Source: Altererythrobacter lutimaris
Lineage (GTDB): Bacteria > Pseudomonadota > Alphaproteobacteria > Sphingomonadales > Sphingomonadaceae
Assembly: GCF_013371495.1 (NCBI RefSeq)
Contig: NZ_JABWTA010000001.1
Location: forward strand, 1,240,001-1,304,000
Direction of reading: 5' to 3'
DNA length: 64,000 nucleotides
Position numbers and translations under genes: made by a program. The notes under the pieces were generated by a model, which worked only from the letters and a program-made list of their open reading frames with translations, made no database searches and was not told the origin of the DNA. Of this stretch, positions 1 through 8,981 are shown one piece after another (within the stretch, counting starts at the first letter, position 1; every line of letters starts with the position of its first letter).

Positions 1-299
1 TCAGGCAACCGGACCCGGATCGAAACCTGGTTTGGCGCGCCAAATTCCTGCACTACAGGTGTGCCATAGCCCAGGCCGCTAACGAGCTCGCGCAGCGCGG
101 GAATGGGCGCTTCCTCGCTTTGCGTGAATGTTGCGGTCACTTCCTGACCGCCGGCAAAGTCGACCCCATAATTGAGCCCTTGCGTATAGACCATCGCCCA
201 GCTGGCAATCATCAGCACCAGGCTGACAATAAAGAACGGCCAGCGGAATTTCAGGAATTTGATATTTGTATCGTCCGGGACGAGTTTGAGCAGTTTCAT
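1..299 (-). CDS. secF: Protein translocase subunit SecF (partial, N-terminal 99 residues)
   Basis: This is the start of SecF; the rest lies beyond the left edge of the window. SecF works with SecD in the inner membrane and uses the proton gradient to help pull secreted proteins through SecYEG. What is visible is a cytoplasmic N-terminus beginning MKLLKLVPDDTNIKF, a first membrane segment (FFIVSLVLMIASWAMVY), and directly after it the family motif GVDFAGGQEV that opens the periplasmic domain. The gene follows secD by 14 bp in the same direction, so yajC, secD and secF form the usual operon. The start codon at 299 is the only sensible one. Confidence 0.93.
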   Translation of the reverse strand, partial: MKLLKLVPDDTNIKFLKFRWPFFIVSLVLMIASWAMVYTQGLNYGVDFAGGQEVTATFTQSEEAPIPALRELVSGLGYGTPVVQEFGAPNQVSIRVRLP

Positions 300-313
300 G
301 TCCAATTCCTCCC

Positions 314-1912
314 TTAGATATTCAAATCGCTTGGACGCGTTTTGCGCAGCCATCCGGCAACCCACATGCGGGTCAGGACGACGGCGGTAAAGACGCTGGT
401 GAAAAGGCCGACGACCAGCACGACGGCAAATCCGCGAACCGGGCCGGAGCCGAACAGGAACAGCAAGACGCCGGCGATGAAGTTGGTGATGTTCGCATCG
501 TAGATTGCGCGGCTCGCTTCTTTATAGCCGTTCTCGACTGCGGCAATCACGCGCCGCCCGCGTTTCCGCTCTTCGCGGATGCGTTCATTGATGAGCACGT
601 TGGCATCGACCGCCGCACCGATAGTCAGCACGAAGCCCGCGATGCCCGGCAAGGTCAGCGTGGTGTTGAGGCCCGCCATTAAGCCAAGAATGATCAATAC
701 GTTAAAGAACAATGCGAAGGTCGCATAGACGCCGAAACGGCCATACGTCGCCACCATCAATGCGATAACAGCAACCGCGCCAATAAGCAGCGCCAGCATA
801 CCTTTGCGGATCGAGTCAGCGCCCAAGTCCGGACCGACTGTGCGCTCTTCGATAACCGTGAGGTCAACCGGCAGCGCACCCGAGTTCAACGAGATCGCCA
901 GCTGGTTCGCCGTGTCAGCGGTAAAGCCGCCGCTGATTTGTGCGCTGCCCCCAAGGATCGGTTCGCGGAAGAATGGCGAGGAAATGACTTCGCCATCCAG
1001 AATGATCGCAAAGCGTTGCCCGACATTCTCCGTGCTCAGCAGCGCAAAACGTGCGCCGCCTTGCGGGTCGAATTGGATGTTGACCACGTCTTCATTGGTG
1101 TCCTGACTGATCCCTGCCTGCGCGTTGGTCAGGCTGTCGCCGCGAATGCCGCCCAATCGCTGGACCGCTTCGAATGTACCGGGAAAGTCCGACGTTTCAG
1201 AATATGGGAAAATCTCGCAACCAACCGGTGCAATTCCGGCCTGGACTTGCGTCGGCAAAGCATTGCGGCAGACGAGCTTGAACTCGAGCTTCGCGGTCTG
1301 GCCGAGCAAGTCCTTGAGCTGGTCCGGATCCTGAAGGCCAGGCACTTGCACCACGATACGCGTGTCGCCCTGACGGATAATCGTCGGCTCGCGGGTTCCC
1401 AACGCATCGATACGGCGACGAACCACTTCGGTCGCGCTGTCCATCGCATCCGTGACCGCTTGCTCAATGCCATCCTCGGTCGGTTTAAGCACCATACGCT
1501 GCCCGTCTTCGACATTGAGGTCCCACTGACGCGTCAGGCCATCGCCGTTGATTTGCGGCAGCAGAAGCTCACGCGCCCGGTCCAAATCCGCAACATCATC
1601 AAGCATGAAAGAGAGCTGGCCACCGGCTGTCGAGATATCGCCGATACGAATGCGGTCAGTCGCATTGCGCATAGTCGTGCGCACGGACTCTTCCATATTC
1701 TCCAGCCGCTGCTCAGCGACCTGGGCCGGATCAGCTTCAAGCAGGATGTGCGATCCGCCAGCCAAATCCAGACCGAGATTTACAGTCGGCTCCGGCAGTG
1801 CGTCAGGCCAGCTGACATTGGCTGCACTAAATAGCGAAGGCATCGCCGCTGCACATGCCAGCAGCGTCAGGCCCCACAGCCAAATCTTTTTCCAAGTGGG
1901 AAAGTCGAGCAT
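314..1912 (-). CDS. secD: Protein translocase subunit SecD
   Basis: SecD is an inner-membrane partner of SecYEG that completes protein export using the proton motive force. The 532-residue product is of usual length for alphaproteobacteria. It shows an N-terminal membrane anchor, the conserved LGLDLAGGSHILLEAD motif around residues 46-61, a large periplasmic region, and a C-terminal five-helix part. That part contains VGPDLGADSIRKG and the motif GAAVDANVLINERIREE, whose Asp and Arg residues are characteristic of the SecD/SecF proton pathway. The gene lies between yajC and secF on the same strand. Confidence 0.97.
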   Translation of the reverse strand: MLDFPTWKKIWLWGLTLLACAAAMPSLFSAANVSWPDALPEPTVNLGLDLAGGSHILLEADPAQVAEQRLENMEESVRTTMRNATDRIRIGDISTAGGQLSFMLDDVADLDRARELLLPQINGDGLTRQWDLNVEDGQRMVLKPTEDGIEQAVTDAMDSATEVVRRRIDALGTREPTIIRQGDTRIVVQVPGLQDPDQLKDLLGQTAKLEFKLVCRNALPTQVQAGIAPVGCEIFPYSETSDFPGTFEAVQRLGGIRGDSLTNAQAGISQDTNEDVVNIQFDPQGGARFALLSTENVGQRFAIILDGEVISSPFFREPILGGSAQISGGFTADTANQLAISLNSGALPVDLTVIEERTVGPDLGADSIRKGMLALLIGAVAVIALMVATYGRFGVYATFALFFNVLIILGLMAGLNTTLTLPGIAGFVLTIGAAVDANVLINERIREERKRGRRVIAAVENGYKEASRAIYDANITNFIAGVLLFLFGSGPVRGFAVVLVVGLFTSVFTAVVLTRMWVAGWLRKTRPSDLNI

Positions 1913-1959
1913 GTCCGTGCGTCCGCCTAGTCCGGTTCTTTACTCTGTCCGAAGCCGGA

Positions 1960-2280
1960 TCAGTCGTTTGCCGCGCTGCCGCCCGGCGGAATGATATCGC
2001 CGATGGTTGCTTTAACCGCTTTGACGCGGACACCTTGCGCAAGTTCAAGCTCGGCATAGTCATCATCAACCTTGGTCACTTTGCCGACGAGCCCACCAGC
2101 GGTCACGACCTTGTCTCCTTTCTTGAGGCCTGCGACTTTCGCCTGATGTTCCTTCTGCCGCTTCATTTGCGGGCGGATGATGAGGAACCAGAAAATCAGG
2201 ATCATGCCGATGATCGGCAGCCAGCTAATCCAGGCAGGAGGCGCTTCAGCAGAGCCTGCAGCGGCGAGAAGTTCGAGCAT
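1960..2280 (-). CDS. yajC: Preprotein translocase subunit YajC
   Basis: YajC is a small single-span membrane protein that co-purifies with SecDF. The 106-residue product has one hydrophobic segment (WISWLPIIGMILIFWFLIIR) followed by the family signature RPQMKRQKEHQAKV and a short conserved beta domain (KGDKVVTAGGLVGKVTKV). It is the first gene of the yajC-secD-secF run, about 47 bp before secD. About 210 bp separate it from the tRNA-Pro gene that reads the other way; I see no gene in that gap. Confidence 0.95.
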   Translation of the reverse strand: MLELLAAAGSAEAPPAWISWLPIIGMILIFWFLIIRPQMKRQKEHQAKVAGLKKGDKVVTAGGLVGKVTKVDDDYAELELAQGVRVKAVKATIGDIIPPGGSAAND

Positions 2281-2492
2281 TGGTTTTCGACCTATCGTCT
2301 ATCAGAATAACACTTGAGAAAAGGTCGTCCCCATTGCGGCTATTACCGCCCCGGCTCCTTCCCCTTTTTCCGTAAGTGGGCGCGGTTAGCAGCATTGCAA
2401 GACGTCCGCAATTGAGACCGCGCTGACAGTGCGTCATTTTTGCACGCTTGCAAGGCCGCCAGCCCCGCCGTATAGGCCCGCGCTCCACTCGT

Positions 2493-2569
2493 CGGGACGT
2501 GGCGCAGTCTGGTAGCGCACTATACTGGGGGTGTAGGGGTCGCTGGTTCGAATCCAGTCGTCCCGACCA
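2493..2569 (+). tRNA. tRNA-Pro (anticodon GGG)
   Basis: A 77-nt cloverleaf with encoded CCA. The acceptor arm CGGGACG pairs with CGTCCCG, the anticodon stem CTATA/TGTAG encloses the loop CTGGGGG, and the T arm contains GGTTCGAATCC. The anticodon in loop positions 3-5 is GGG, which reads CCC/CCU proline codons. Confidence 0.95.
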
Positions 2570-2644
2570 GTGGACTTCCCTCATCGCTCATCTTGCCCAG
2601 GCTGGCGCGCAGGCTTACTCCGCTCAGCCAAGAGAGGATTCTGC

Positions 2645-3571
2645 ATGAGCGATAGCGGCCCCCTGCCCCATACTGACCTTCCTTCGATCGACCGCTTGCG
2701 GATGCGCAGCTGGCTGTTTGCGCCGGGCGACAGCGAGAAGAAGATGACCAAGGCGGCTGAAAGCGCAGCGGACATCGCGCTGCTCGACCTGGAAGATTCC
2801 GTTATGCCTGAAGCGAAGCCCGCCGCGCGCGAAGCGGTTGCGGCATTTCTTGGCGGTCGTCGCGGCGGGCAGCGGCTTTGGGTACGGATAAACCCGCTTA
2901 GCTCTGGCGAGACAGCAGCAGACTTGGACGCGATCATGCCTGCCCGCCCCGGCGGCGTGTTCCTGCCTAAGGCCGAAGGGCGCGAGGATGTGGTCGCGCT
3001 CGATGCCATGCTGACAGAATGCGAGATCGCAAATGATATCGAGGTCGGATTGACCAAGATCGCCGCACTGGTCACAGAGACACCGCTCGCGATGTTCCGC
3101 TGCGGCGACTATGCAGGCGAGTATCCTGGCTCGGAAAGGCTCGTGGCGATGAGCTGGGGGGCGGAAGACTTGTCGTCTGCTCTCGGCGCGCGAGTCCAGC
3201 ATCGCTCAGACGGCAGCTATATGCCGACCTATGAGTTGGCGCGCAGCTTCTGCTTGCTGGGCGCGGTCGCGGCAGGTGCCGCTCCGATTGAAACAGTGAT
3301 GCCGGAATTTCGCGATCTCGATGCGTTGAAAGACCGTGCGGAGATGGTGCGCGGTCAGGGCTTTACCGGCATGCTCGCCATCCACCCCGCGCAGATCGAT
3401 GTAATCAACGCGGCTTTCACGCCGAGTTCGGAGGAAGTCGCAGCGGCACGTGCTGTGGTCCAGGCCTTCGCGGACAATCCGGGCAAAGGCACGATAGCGA
3501 TTAATGGACAGATGTATGATTTGCCGCATTTAAAACTGGCGGAGCGTTTGCTTGCGGAAGCCGCCGAGTAG
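2645..3571 (+). CDS. HpcH/HpaI aldolase/CitE-family CoA-ester lyase
   Basis: A 308-residue member of the CitE-like CoA-ester lyase family, which splits or hydrolyses acyl-CoAs such as malyl-CoA, citramalyl-CoA or citryl-CoA. The barrel motifs are present in order: SWLFAPGDSEKKM, LLDLEDSV (acidic metal-binding strand), WVRINPL, GGVFLPKAE, and MSWGAEDLSSALGA. The start at 2645 is chosen because it follows an AGAGGA ribosome site and matches the family N-terminus; the frame is open further upstream into the tRNA gene. The gene stands alone after tRNA-Pro, so context does not tell which CoA ester is used. Confidence 0.88.
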   Translation: MSDSGPLPHTDLPSIDRLRMRSWLFAPGDSEKKMTKAAESAADIALLDLEDSVMPEAKPAAREAVAAFLGGRRGGQRLWVRINPLSSGETAADLDAIMPARPGGVFLPKAEGREDVVALDAMLTECEIANDIEVGLTKIAALVTETPLAMFRCGDYAGEYPGSERLVAMSWGAEDLSSALGARVQHRSDGSYMPTYELARSFCLLGAVAAGAAPIETVMPEFRDLDALKDRAEMVRGQGFTGMLAIHPAQIDVINAAFTPSSEEVAAARAVVQAFADNPGKGTIAINGQMYDLPHLKLAERLLAEAAE

Positions 3572-3706
3572 CGGCGGCAATATACGCGCCTCACACTGAA
3601 TATGGTTCAAATGCTTTCCTACACTATCCTATTTGGATAACTCGCGCCTATCTCAACACGTCTAGGGGTCATCTCACGCCCATCTAGGCAATGATGGAGC
3701 GCATCT

Positions 3707-4120
3707 ATGGCTATTCTCGAGACACTTATCGGACCGATCGCGGACCTTTTGGACAAGCTGATCCCCGATAAGGAAGCCCGCGCCAAGGCCAAGCTTGAGC
3801 TCATGCGGCTCGAAGGCACTCAGGAAATGGAACTGATCGAAGCGCGCTTGAAAGCCATTGTTGCTGAAGCGCAATCGACTGACCCCTGGACTAGTCGTGC
3901 CCGCCCCAGCTTCCTCTATGTCATGTATGTCATGATCCTGTGGGCATTGCCGATGGGCATTCTCGCGGCGTTCAATCCGTCCGCAGCAAAGGACATCGCA
4001 AACGGAATGAACGCCTATCTCAATGGCCTGCCGGAACCGCTCTACGCGCTGTTTGGCACAGGCTATCTCGGCTACACCGCCGCGCGGCAATGGGGCAAAG
4101 TCAAAGGCGTAGAGAAGTAA
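3707..4120 (+). CDS. GTA-type three-helix holin family protein
   Basis: A 137-residue protein that resembles the holin found with gene transfer agents and prophages of alphaproteobacteria. It has an amphipathic charged N-terminal half (PIADLLDKLIPDKEARAKAKLELMRLE is part of it, residues 9-36), then DPWTSRARPSFLYVMYVMILWALPMG with hydrophobic segments and a final GYLGYTAARQWGKVKG. Holins form membrane lesions that release phage or GTA particles. No other phage or GTA gene is nearby, so the gene is either a scattered GTA component or has another membrane role. Start ATG at 3707. Confidence 0.75.
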   Translation: MAILETLIGPIADLLDKLIPDKEARAKAKLELMRLEGTQEMELIEARLKAIVAEAQSTDPWTSRARPSFLYVMYVMILWALPMGILAAFNPSAAKDIANGMNAYLNGLPEPLYALFGTGYLGYTAARQWGKVKGVEK

Positions 4121-4126
4121 CGCGCT

Positions 4127-4978
4127 TTACCGCGACAATTGTGTGAGCGCCGGTTCTACTCGAACCGCGTGCGACCAGCCCATCGTAACCATCACTCGCT
4201 CATCTTGCTCCATGAGTTCACGGACTATGTTGAGCATATGCTGATCACGAATATCATTCCCGTATTCGAACATCTCGCCGAGAAATCCGGGCGCGCCATA
4301 GACGCCGTTTAAGGCGCGCCAATCCTCGCCTGATGCAAGGTTTCGATCCCAAGCCGCGTCGAACTGCTCGAGACTTCCAATTACGCCCTGAATGCCGGAC
4401 CTTCCCTTGCGATCTTCGATAATGGCAGACAGCGTTGCCTCCGCTTCAGCTGCGGAGTTTCCGCCTGGAAATGGACGCATCAACAGATAGATAGCGACCT
4501 GCTCTTCGCTGAACCTGTCCAGCAGCAACGCTACTTCATCATCGCGCTCAAGCTCCCAGATATAGGTCGTACTGCCCGATTGACGTGCCAACTGTACCAA
4601 CGCTCCTGACTCTCCATATGTCTCGATTGGGTCCATAAACGGTACAAGAAGCGGGCCGGGACGTCCCTCCACCACAACGACAGTCGGATCAAACCGCGCA
4701 AATGCCTCTTCCAGCTCCGCAAATTGGGGGTGCGAGGGATCATTGGAATGCTCGGCCCCGAAGAAGAGCAAAGCGCCTCGATCAGCCTCAGTTTGAATAA
4801 TGATCGGCAATGCAAATTCGCTGGCTCGCTCGCGATAGTCGCTCCAACTAAGCAGGGAGAATTCCTGCTTGGCAGAGTCCAGCGCATAGGGCTTGGCGAT
4901 CCCATGGAAGGCGTAGCCAATATAGGCTGCAAGCGCTGCCAAAACAGCAAGAACCAATAGAGCCAATCTGCGCTTCAT
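4127..4978 (-). CDS. Uncharacterised signal-anchored protein, possibly TIKI/TraB-like
   Basis: I do not recognise this 283-residue protein with certainty. It starts with a membrane signal (MKRRLALLVLAVLAALAAYIGYAF) and continues into a soluble domain with the strand-like segment ALLFFGAEHSNDPSHPQF, then PTVVVVEGRPGP and a C-terminal VMVTMGWSHAVRVEP. Paired G-x-E/H-S and G-W-S-H motifs of this kind resemble TIKI/TraB/ChaN-like metal-dependent hydrolase folds, but that is only a suggestion. The start at 4978 is preferred over an upstream in-frame ATG because of the GAGAGGA site directly before it. It converges with the holin gene. Confidence 0.6.
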   Translation of the reverse strand: MKRRLALLVLAVLAALAAYIGYAFHGIAKPYALDSAKQEFSLLSWSDYRERASEFALPIIIQTEADRGALLFFGAEHSNDPSHPQFAELEEAFARFDPTVVVVEGRPGPLLVPFMDPIETYGESGALVQLARQSGSTTYIWELERDDEVALLLDRFSEEQVAIYLLMRPFPGGNSAAEAEATLSAIIEDRKGRSGIQGVIGSLEQFDAAWDRNLASGEDWRALNGVYGAPGFLGEMFEYGNDIRDQHMLNIVRELMEQDERVMVTMGWSHAVRVEPALTQLSR

Positions 4979-5126
4979 GAATTCCTCTCTTCCACAGCAT
5001 GATTGTACACCGCTTTGGAGCCGGAACAATATTGGACGCCCGCCGGCTTTCGCGATCTGAATCAATGCCAATGATGTTGATTGGTTGCCTTTGCGAAGCG
5101 GAGTCTTTCGCCACCTTCAAGTAGGC

Positions 5127-6149
5127 CTACCATGCAACCTGAAATCCTCCTCGCGCGCCCACTTCTCCGCTATCAAAGCCGACGCCTACTCCAGCAGAAA
5201 TAGCAGCGCGGTCGCTTACGCGCGCAGTCATTGCCATCGATCCCGCAGCAGCATTGTCGAAATAGCCGATCCCGCCGGATAGTGCGAAACTTGTCCCAGA
5301 CGGAAGCGCAGGCGATTCCATCGAAAGCGCTAGCGCTACACCTTCATTCGCGCGCCGAATGGCCGAGCGGTTCTCCGCAGTCTCGCTGAAAAGCTCGTCG
5401 ATTTGCGCCGTGTGCGATGCGCTCATGAATTGCAGCGATTTGATCGAGCTTTGCGCCGAGCTCATTTGCGCAGAGCTTGCCACCGGCATGAGGCCCAATG
5501 TTCCTTGGGCATCAGCCGTCACAACCTGAATCGGGCCCGATTGCGCAAGCGTGCTTGAATCGAGGCTCGCGACAACAACTTGACCCGCAGCAGTCGCGGT
5601 AGCGCCATTACCGATCGCGATCGAATTCTGACCTGAAGCAAAGCTGCCAGTGCCGATGGCTATCGCCCCTTCCCCCGTCGCTTCAGCGGCAGAACCCATG
5701 GCGATGGCTGCGGGCGCGCTTGCAAAGGCATTCCAGCCAACAGCCATGGAATCGGTGCCTTCAGCGTCTGCACCCGTTCCGATGGCAGTGCTTCTCTCTG
5801 CGAGAGCGGCAGACAAGTTTCCGATTGCAAGCGCCCATCTGTCAGTCGCAAGGGCGCTGTTGCCAACCGCCAAACTGTCGACGCCGCTTGCTTCTGAATT
5901 GTTGCCAACTGCCTGAGCCCAGTCGCCCGTCGCGATTGCTCCCTCTCCGCAGGCGAGAGTGTCTGTGCCAGAGGTGGTAGCGCCGGCGGTCGAACGGCTT
6001 GCCGCTTCATCCTCAAGCACACATTCGCCTGCACGTGCGACGCCGGGTATTGTGGTAGAAGCGAGCGCGGCGGCAAGCGCCATTGCCGCGAGGATCTCAG
6101 CTGACTTTTTGGACAACGGATTGTGAGATTTGATTTCTAGCTTTTTCAT
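5127..6149 (-). CDS. YadA-like trimeric autotransporter (short adhesin)
   Basis: A small trimeric autotransporter of about 340 residues. After a long signal peptide ending near ...GVARA comes a head built from about ten degenerate copies of the YadA-type repeat (forms such as NSIAIGNGATAT, DSMAVGWNAFAS, GAIAIGTGSFAS), a short neck and coil (IDELFSETAENRSAIRRANEGVALALSM), and a C-terminal beta-strand anchor ending in the aromatic residue Trp. Such proteins trimerise in the outer membrane and often bind surfaces. The start at 6149 is chosen because it gives a proper signal peptide; a start at 6209 is also open. The anti-parallel frames over the head repeats are artefacts. Confidence 0.82.
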   Translation of the reverse strand: MKKLEIKSHNPLSKKSAEILAAMALAAALASTTIPGVARAGECVLEDEAASRSTAGATTSGTDTLACGEGAIATGDWAQAVGNNSEASGVDSLAVGNSALATDRWALAIGNLSAALAERSTAIGTGADAEGTDSMAVGWNAFASAPAAIAMGSAAEATGEGAIAIGTGSFASGQNSIAIGNGATATAAGQVVVASLDSSTLAQSGPIQVVTADAQGTLGLMPVASSAQMSSAQSSIKSLQFMSASHTAQIDELFSETAENRSAIRRANEGVALALSMESPALPSGTSFALSGGIGYFDNAAAGSMAMTARVSDRAAISAGVGVGFDSGEVGARGGFQVAW

Positions 6150-6333
6150 GCGGCATCCGGTGGCGAAAGACTGACAAGTTTGAACTCGCAGACCTACCGA
6201 GCTGCTCATGCTATCAGCTCAATTGCGAGCTAGGTTTGGCCCCAGACACTTCGGGAAGTCGTAAGTAACCATTATTGCGCGAGCGCATTGCTTTGGACTT
6301 CTCTTCGCGCAGACTTGGCGCTACCCACCCCGC

Positions 6334-6783
6334 ATGGATGAGACCACAAACACTGTTTACGTCCTCAACGGCCCCAACCTCAATTTGCTCGGGCTTCGCG
6401 AGCCGGAGATCTATGGCTCCGACACGCTCGACAGCATTGCAGGCATGCTGGAGGACCGTGCCCGCGATCACGATCTCGAGATCGACATGCGCCAGACCAA
6501 TCATGAAGGCATGCTGGTCGACTGGCTGCACGAGGCGATGGCAAACAAGGCTCGTGCGGTTCTGCTCAATGCGGGTGCGTACACGCATACATCAATCGCT
6601 CTGCTTGATGCCATTCGCGCGATAACCATTCCGGTTATCGAAGTGCACTTGTCTGATCCAAAATCGCGAGAAGACTTTCGTCATCGCTCCTATGTTGGCA
6701 TGGCCGCGGCCAAGACCGTCGAAGGACACGGCGCGAAAAGCTATCTCATTGCATTGGATGCCGTAGCGGCGGGCGAAGTCTAA
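6334..6783 (+). CDS. aroQ: 3-dehydroquinate dehydratase, type II
   Basis: Catalyses the third step of the shikimate pathway, dehydrating 3-dehydroquinate. The 149-residue length is typical of the type II dodecameric enzyme. Family motifs are all present: VLNGPNLNLLGLREPEIYG (containing the catalytic Tyr), QTNHEGMLVDWLHE, LNAGAYTHTSIALLDA and the segment VIEVHLSDPKSREDFRHRSY. It is followed after 85 bp by accB and accC, the order common in alphaproteobacteria. Confidence 0.97.
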   Translation: MDETTNTVYVLNGPNLNLLGLREPEIYGSDTLDSIAGMLEDRARDHDLEIDMRQTNHEGMLVDWLHEAMANKARAVLLNAGAYTHTSIALLDAIRAITIPVIEVHLSDPKSREDFRHRSYVGMAAAKTVEGHGAKSYLIALDAVAAGEV

Positions 6784-6868
6784 AACTCACATTTTATCGC
6801 CCTTGCCCCTTGCCAGCCACAATTCGCGCGAATAGTCAGCGCCGCAATGACAGGTTTGAGGGGCATAC

Positions 6869-7369
6869 ATGGCCGAACGAAAATCTTCCGCTGGTCGCAA
6901 AACCGGTATGAATGTTGACACAAAGCTCGTCCGCGAGCTCGCAGAACTGCTCGGTGAAACGGGCCTCACAGAAATCGAAGTCGAAGACGGCGATCGCAAG
7001 ATCAAAGTCTCGCGTGGTGGCGGTGTCGCTGTTGCAGCGCCTGCGCCTGTAGCGGCCGCGCCTGCTGCACCAGCCGCAGCGCCAACACCCGCTCCTGCCC
7101 CGGCAGCCGAGGATACAGGATCGGCAGAAGCGCCAGCGGGAGCGATCCTCTCGCCCATGGTCGGCACTGTCTATCTCGCACCGGAGCCAGGCGCTGACAA
7201 TTTCGTGCAGATCGGCGACAGCGTGAAAGAAGGCGACACGCTGCTGATCGTGGAAGCGATGAAGGTCATGAACCCGATCACCGCCGATAAATCCGGCAAG
7301 GTCACTGCGATCCTGGTCGAGAACGCGCAGCCGGTTGAGTTCGACCAGCCGCTCGTCGCCATCGGCTAA
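6869..7369 (+). CDS. accB: Acetyl-CoA carboxylase biotin carboxyl carrier protein
   Basis: Carries the biotin of acetyl-CoA carboxylase, which makes malonyl-CoA for fatty acid synthesis. The 166-residue protein has an N-terminal helical part, an Ala/Pro-rich flexible linker at about residues 53-85, and the C-terminal biotinyl domain with the attachment motif EAMKVMNPI; the modified Lys is residue 132. It is 14 bp upstream of accC and certainly co-transcribed with it. The frame opens at ATG 6869; ATG 6908 is a possible alternative. Confidence 0.96.
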   Translation: MAERKSSAGRKTGMNVDTKLVRELAELLGETGLTEIEVEDGDRKIKVSRGGGVAVAAPAPVAAAPAAPAAAPTPAPAPAAEDTGSAEAPAGAILSPMVGTVYLAPEPGADNFVQIGDSVKEGDTLLIVEAMKVMNPITADKSGKVTAILVENAQPVEFDQPLVAIG

Positions 7370-7383
7370 GGGCGAGCGAGCAC

Positions 7384-8730
7384 ATGCCGATTACCCGTAT
7401 CCTGATTGCCAATCGCGGCGAGATCGCTTTGCGCATCCATCGTGCAGCGCATGAAATGGGCATTGAGACCGTCGCGGTTCACTCGACCGCTGACTCTGAC
7501 GCAATGCATGTGCGGCTGGCGGACCACGCGGTCTGCATTGGTCCGCCACCTGCTACCGATAGCTATCTCAATGTCGCGAACATTATCTCAGCGGCCGAAG
7601 TCGCGCATTGCGATGCGATCCATCCCGGATATGGCTTCCTTTCGGAGAACGCGAAGTTTGCTGAAATCGTCGAAGCGCATGACATTGCCTGGATAGGGCC
7701 GAAGCCCGAGCATATCCGCACGATGGGCGACAAAGTCGCGGCCAAGCAAACTGCCGGCGAGCTGGGCTTGCCGCTCGTGCCTGGTTCGGACGGCGCAGTT
7801 TCCGATCCTGAGGAAGCGAAAAAGATCGCCGCGGAAATCGGCTATCCGGTGATCATCAAGGCTGCCAGCGGCGGCGGCGGTCGCGGGATGAAAGTCTGCG
7901 AAAGCGAAGACAAGCTCGAAAGCCTGATGAAACAGGCGGGCAGCGAAGCGAAGGCCGCTTTCGGCGACGACACGGTCTATATCGAGAAATATCTCGGCAA
8001 TCCGCGCCACATCGAGTTTCAGGTGTTTGGCGACGGCAAAGGTAATGCGATACATCTTGGCGAGCGCGATTGCTCGCTTCAGCGCCGCCACCAGAAGGTG
8101 CTCGAAGAAGCGCCCTCGCCCGTCATTAGCGATGACGAGCGCATGCGCATGGGCGAGGTTTGCTCCAAGGCGATGCGCGACATGGGCTATCGCGGCGCAG
8201 GCACTATCGAGTTCCTGTGGGAAGATGGCGAGTTCTACTTCATTGAGATGAACACCCGCCTGCAGGTCGAGCATCCTGTCACAGAAGCGATCACCGGCGT
8301 TGACCTGGTGCGCGAGCAGATCCGTGTTGCTGATGGCAAGCCGCTCTCGGTTGCGCAGGAAGACCTGGAATTTACCGGCCATGCGATCGAGTGCCGGATC
8401 AATGCCGAAGACCCGTTCACCTTTGCGCCGTCCCCTGGCAAAGTGAGCTATTACCACCCGGCTGGCGGAATGCATGTGCGCGTCGATAGCGGGCTTTACG
8501 CAGGGTATTCGATCCCGCCTTACTACGACAGCATGATTGCAAAGCTGATCGTCTATGGCCGCAACCGCGAAGGCTGCATCATGCGGCTGCGCCGTGCCCT
8601 AGAAGAGATGGTCGTCGAAGGCGTGAAGACCAACATTCCTCTGCATCAGGAATTGCTGCGGCAGGGTGATATCCTGTCCGGCGACTATTCAATCAAATGG
8701 CTGGAAGAATGGCTCGCGGCGCGCGACTGA
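7384..8730 (+). CDS. accC: Acetyl-CoA carboxylase, biotin carboxylase subunit
   Basis: Carboxylates the biotin on AccB using ATP and bicarbonate. The 448-residue length is standard. Recognisable elements are the N-terminal RILIANRGEIALRI, the ATP-grasp glycine loop AASGGGGRGMK, the EKYLGNPRHIEFQVFGD segment, the catalytic EMNTRLQVEHPVTE motif, and the C-terminal carboxylase domain. It forms an operon with accB; the following 250 bp contain no gene. Confidence 0.97.
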   Translation: MPITRILIANRGEIALRIHRAAHEMGIETVAVHSTADSDAMHVRLADHAVCIGPPPATDSYLNVANIISAAEVAHCDAIHPGYGFLSENAKFAEIVEAHDIAWIGPKPEHIRTMGDKVAAKQTAGELGLPLVPGSDGAVSDPEEAKKIAAEIGYPVIIKAASGGGGRGMKVCESEDKLESLMKQAGSEAKAAFGDDTVYIEKYLGNPRHIEFQVFGDGKGNAIHLGERDCSLQRRHQKVLEEAPSPVISDDERMRMGEVCSKAMRDMGYRGAGTIEFLWEDGEFYFIEMNTRLQVEHPVTEAITGVDLVREQIRVADGKPLSVAQEDLEFTGHAIECRINAEDPFTFAPSPGKVSYYHPAGGMHVRVDSGLYAGYSIPPYYDSMIAKLIVYGRNREGCIMRLRRALEEMVVEGVKTNIPLHQELLRQGDILSGDYSIKWLEEWLAARD

Positions 8731-8862
8731 GCCGTATTCCTGACTGTCTTGCCTTGCCGATCAAGGCCATCAGCTGCGACGCAATGATTTAAATACGCCC
8801 CACTCAGACGAGGGTTAGCGCAACAAAACTGCCTAACCCACTGTTTTATAAGTGCACCGTCA

Positions 8863-8880
8863 GTGTTGCATAGACAACAC
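8863..8880. promoter_or_regulatory. Inverted repeat upstream of TonB receptor gene
   Basis: GTGTTG-N6-CAACAC is a perfect 6-bp inverted repeat about 100 bp before the TonB receptor start at 8982. It lies in the 250-bp accC-to-receptor gap and could be an operator or a leader hairpin. No regulator can be assigned from the sequence. Confidence 0.3.
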
Positions 8881-8981
8881 ACCTATTCCTCGATTGTTGC
8901 GGGGGAGGCACGATTTACTCCTCGTTTACCAAAAAATGCGCAACACATTGCTCCCCCAATCCTTTCGCAGGGAGACTGATA

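Noticed and set aside
938..1834. A 298-codon plus-strand open frame opposite secD
   Set aside because: It mirrors the codon structure of secD, has no recognisable protein motif and no ribosome site.
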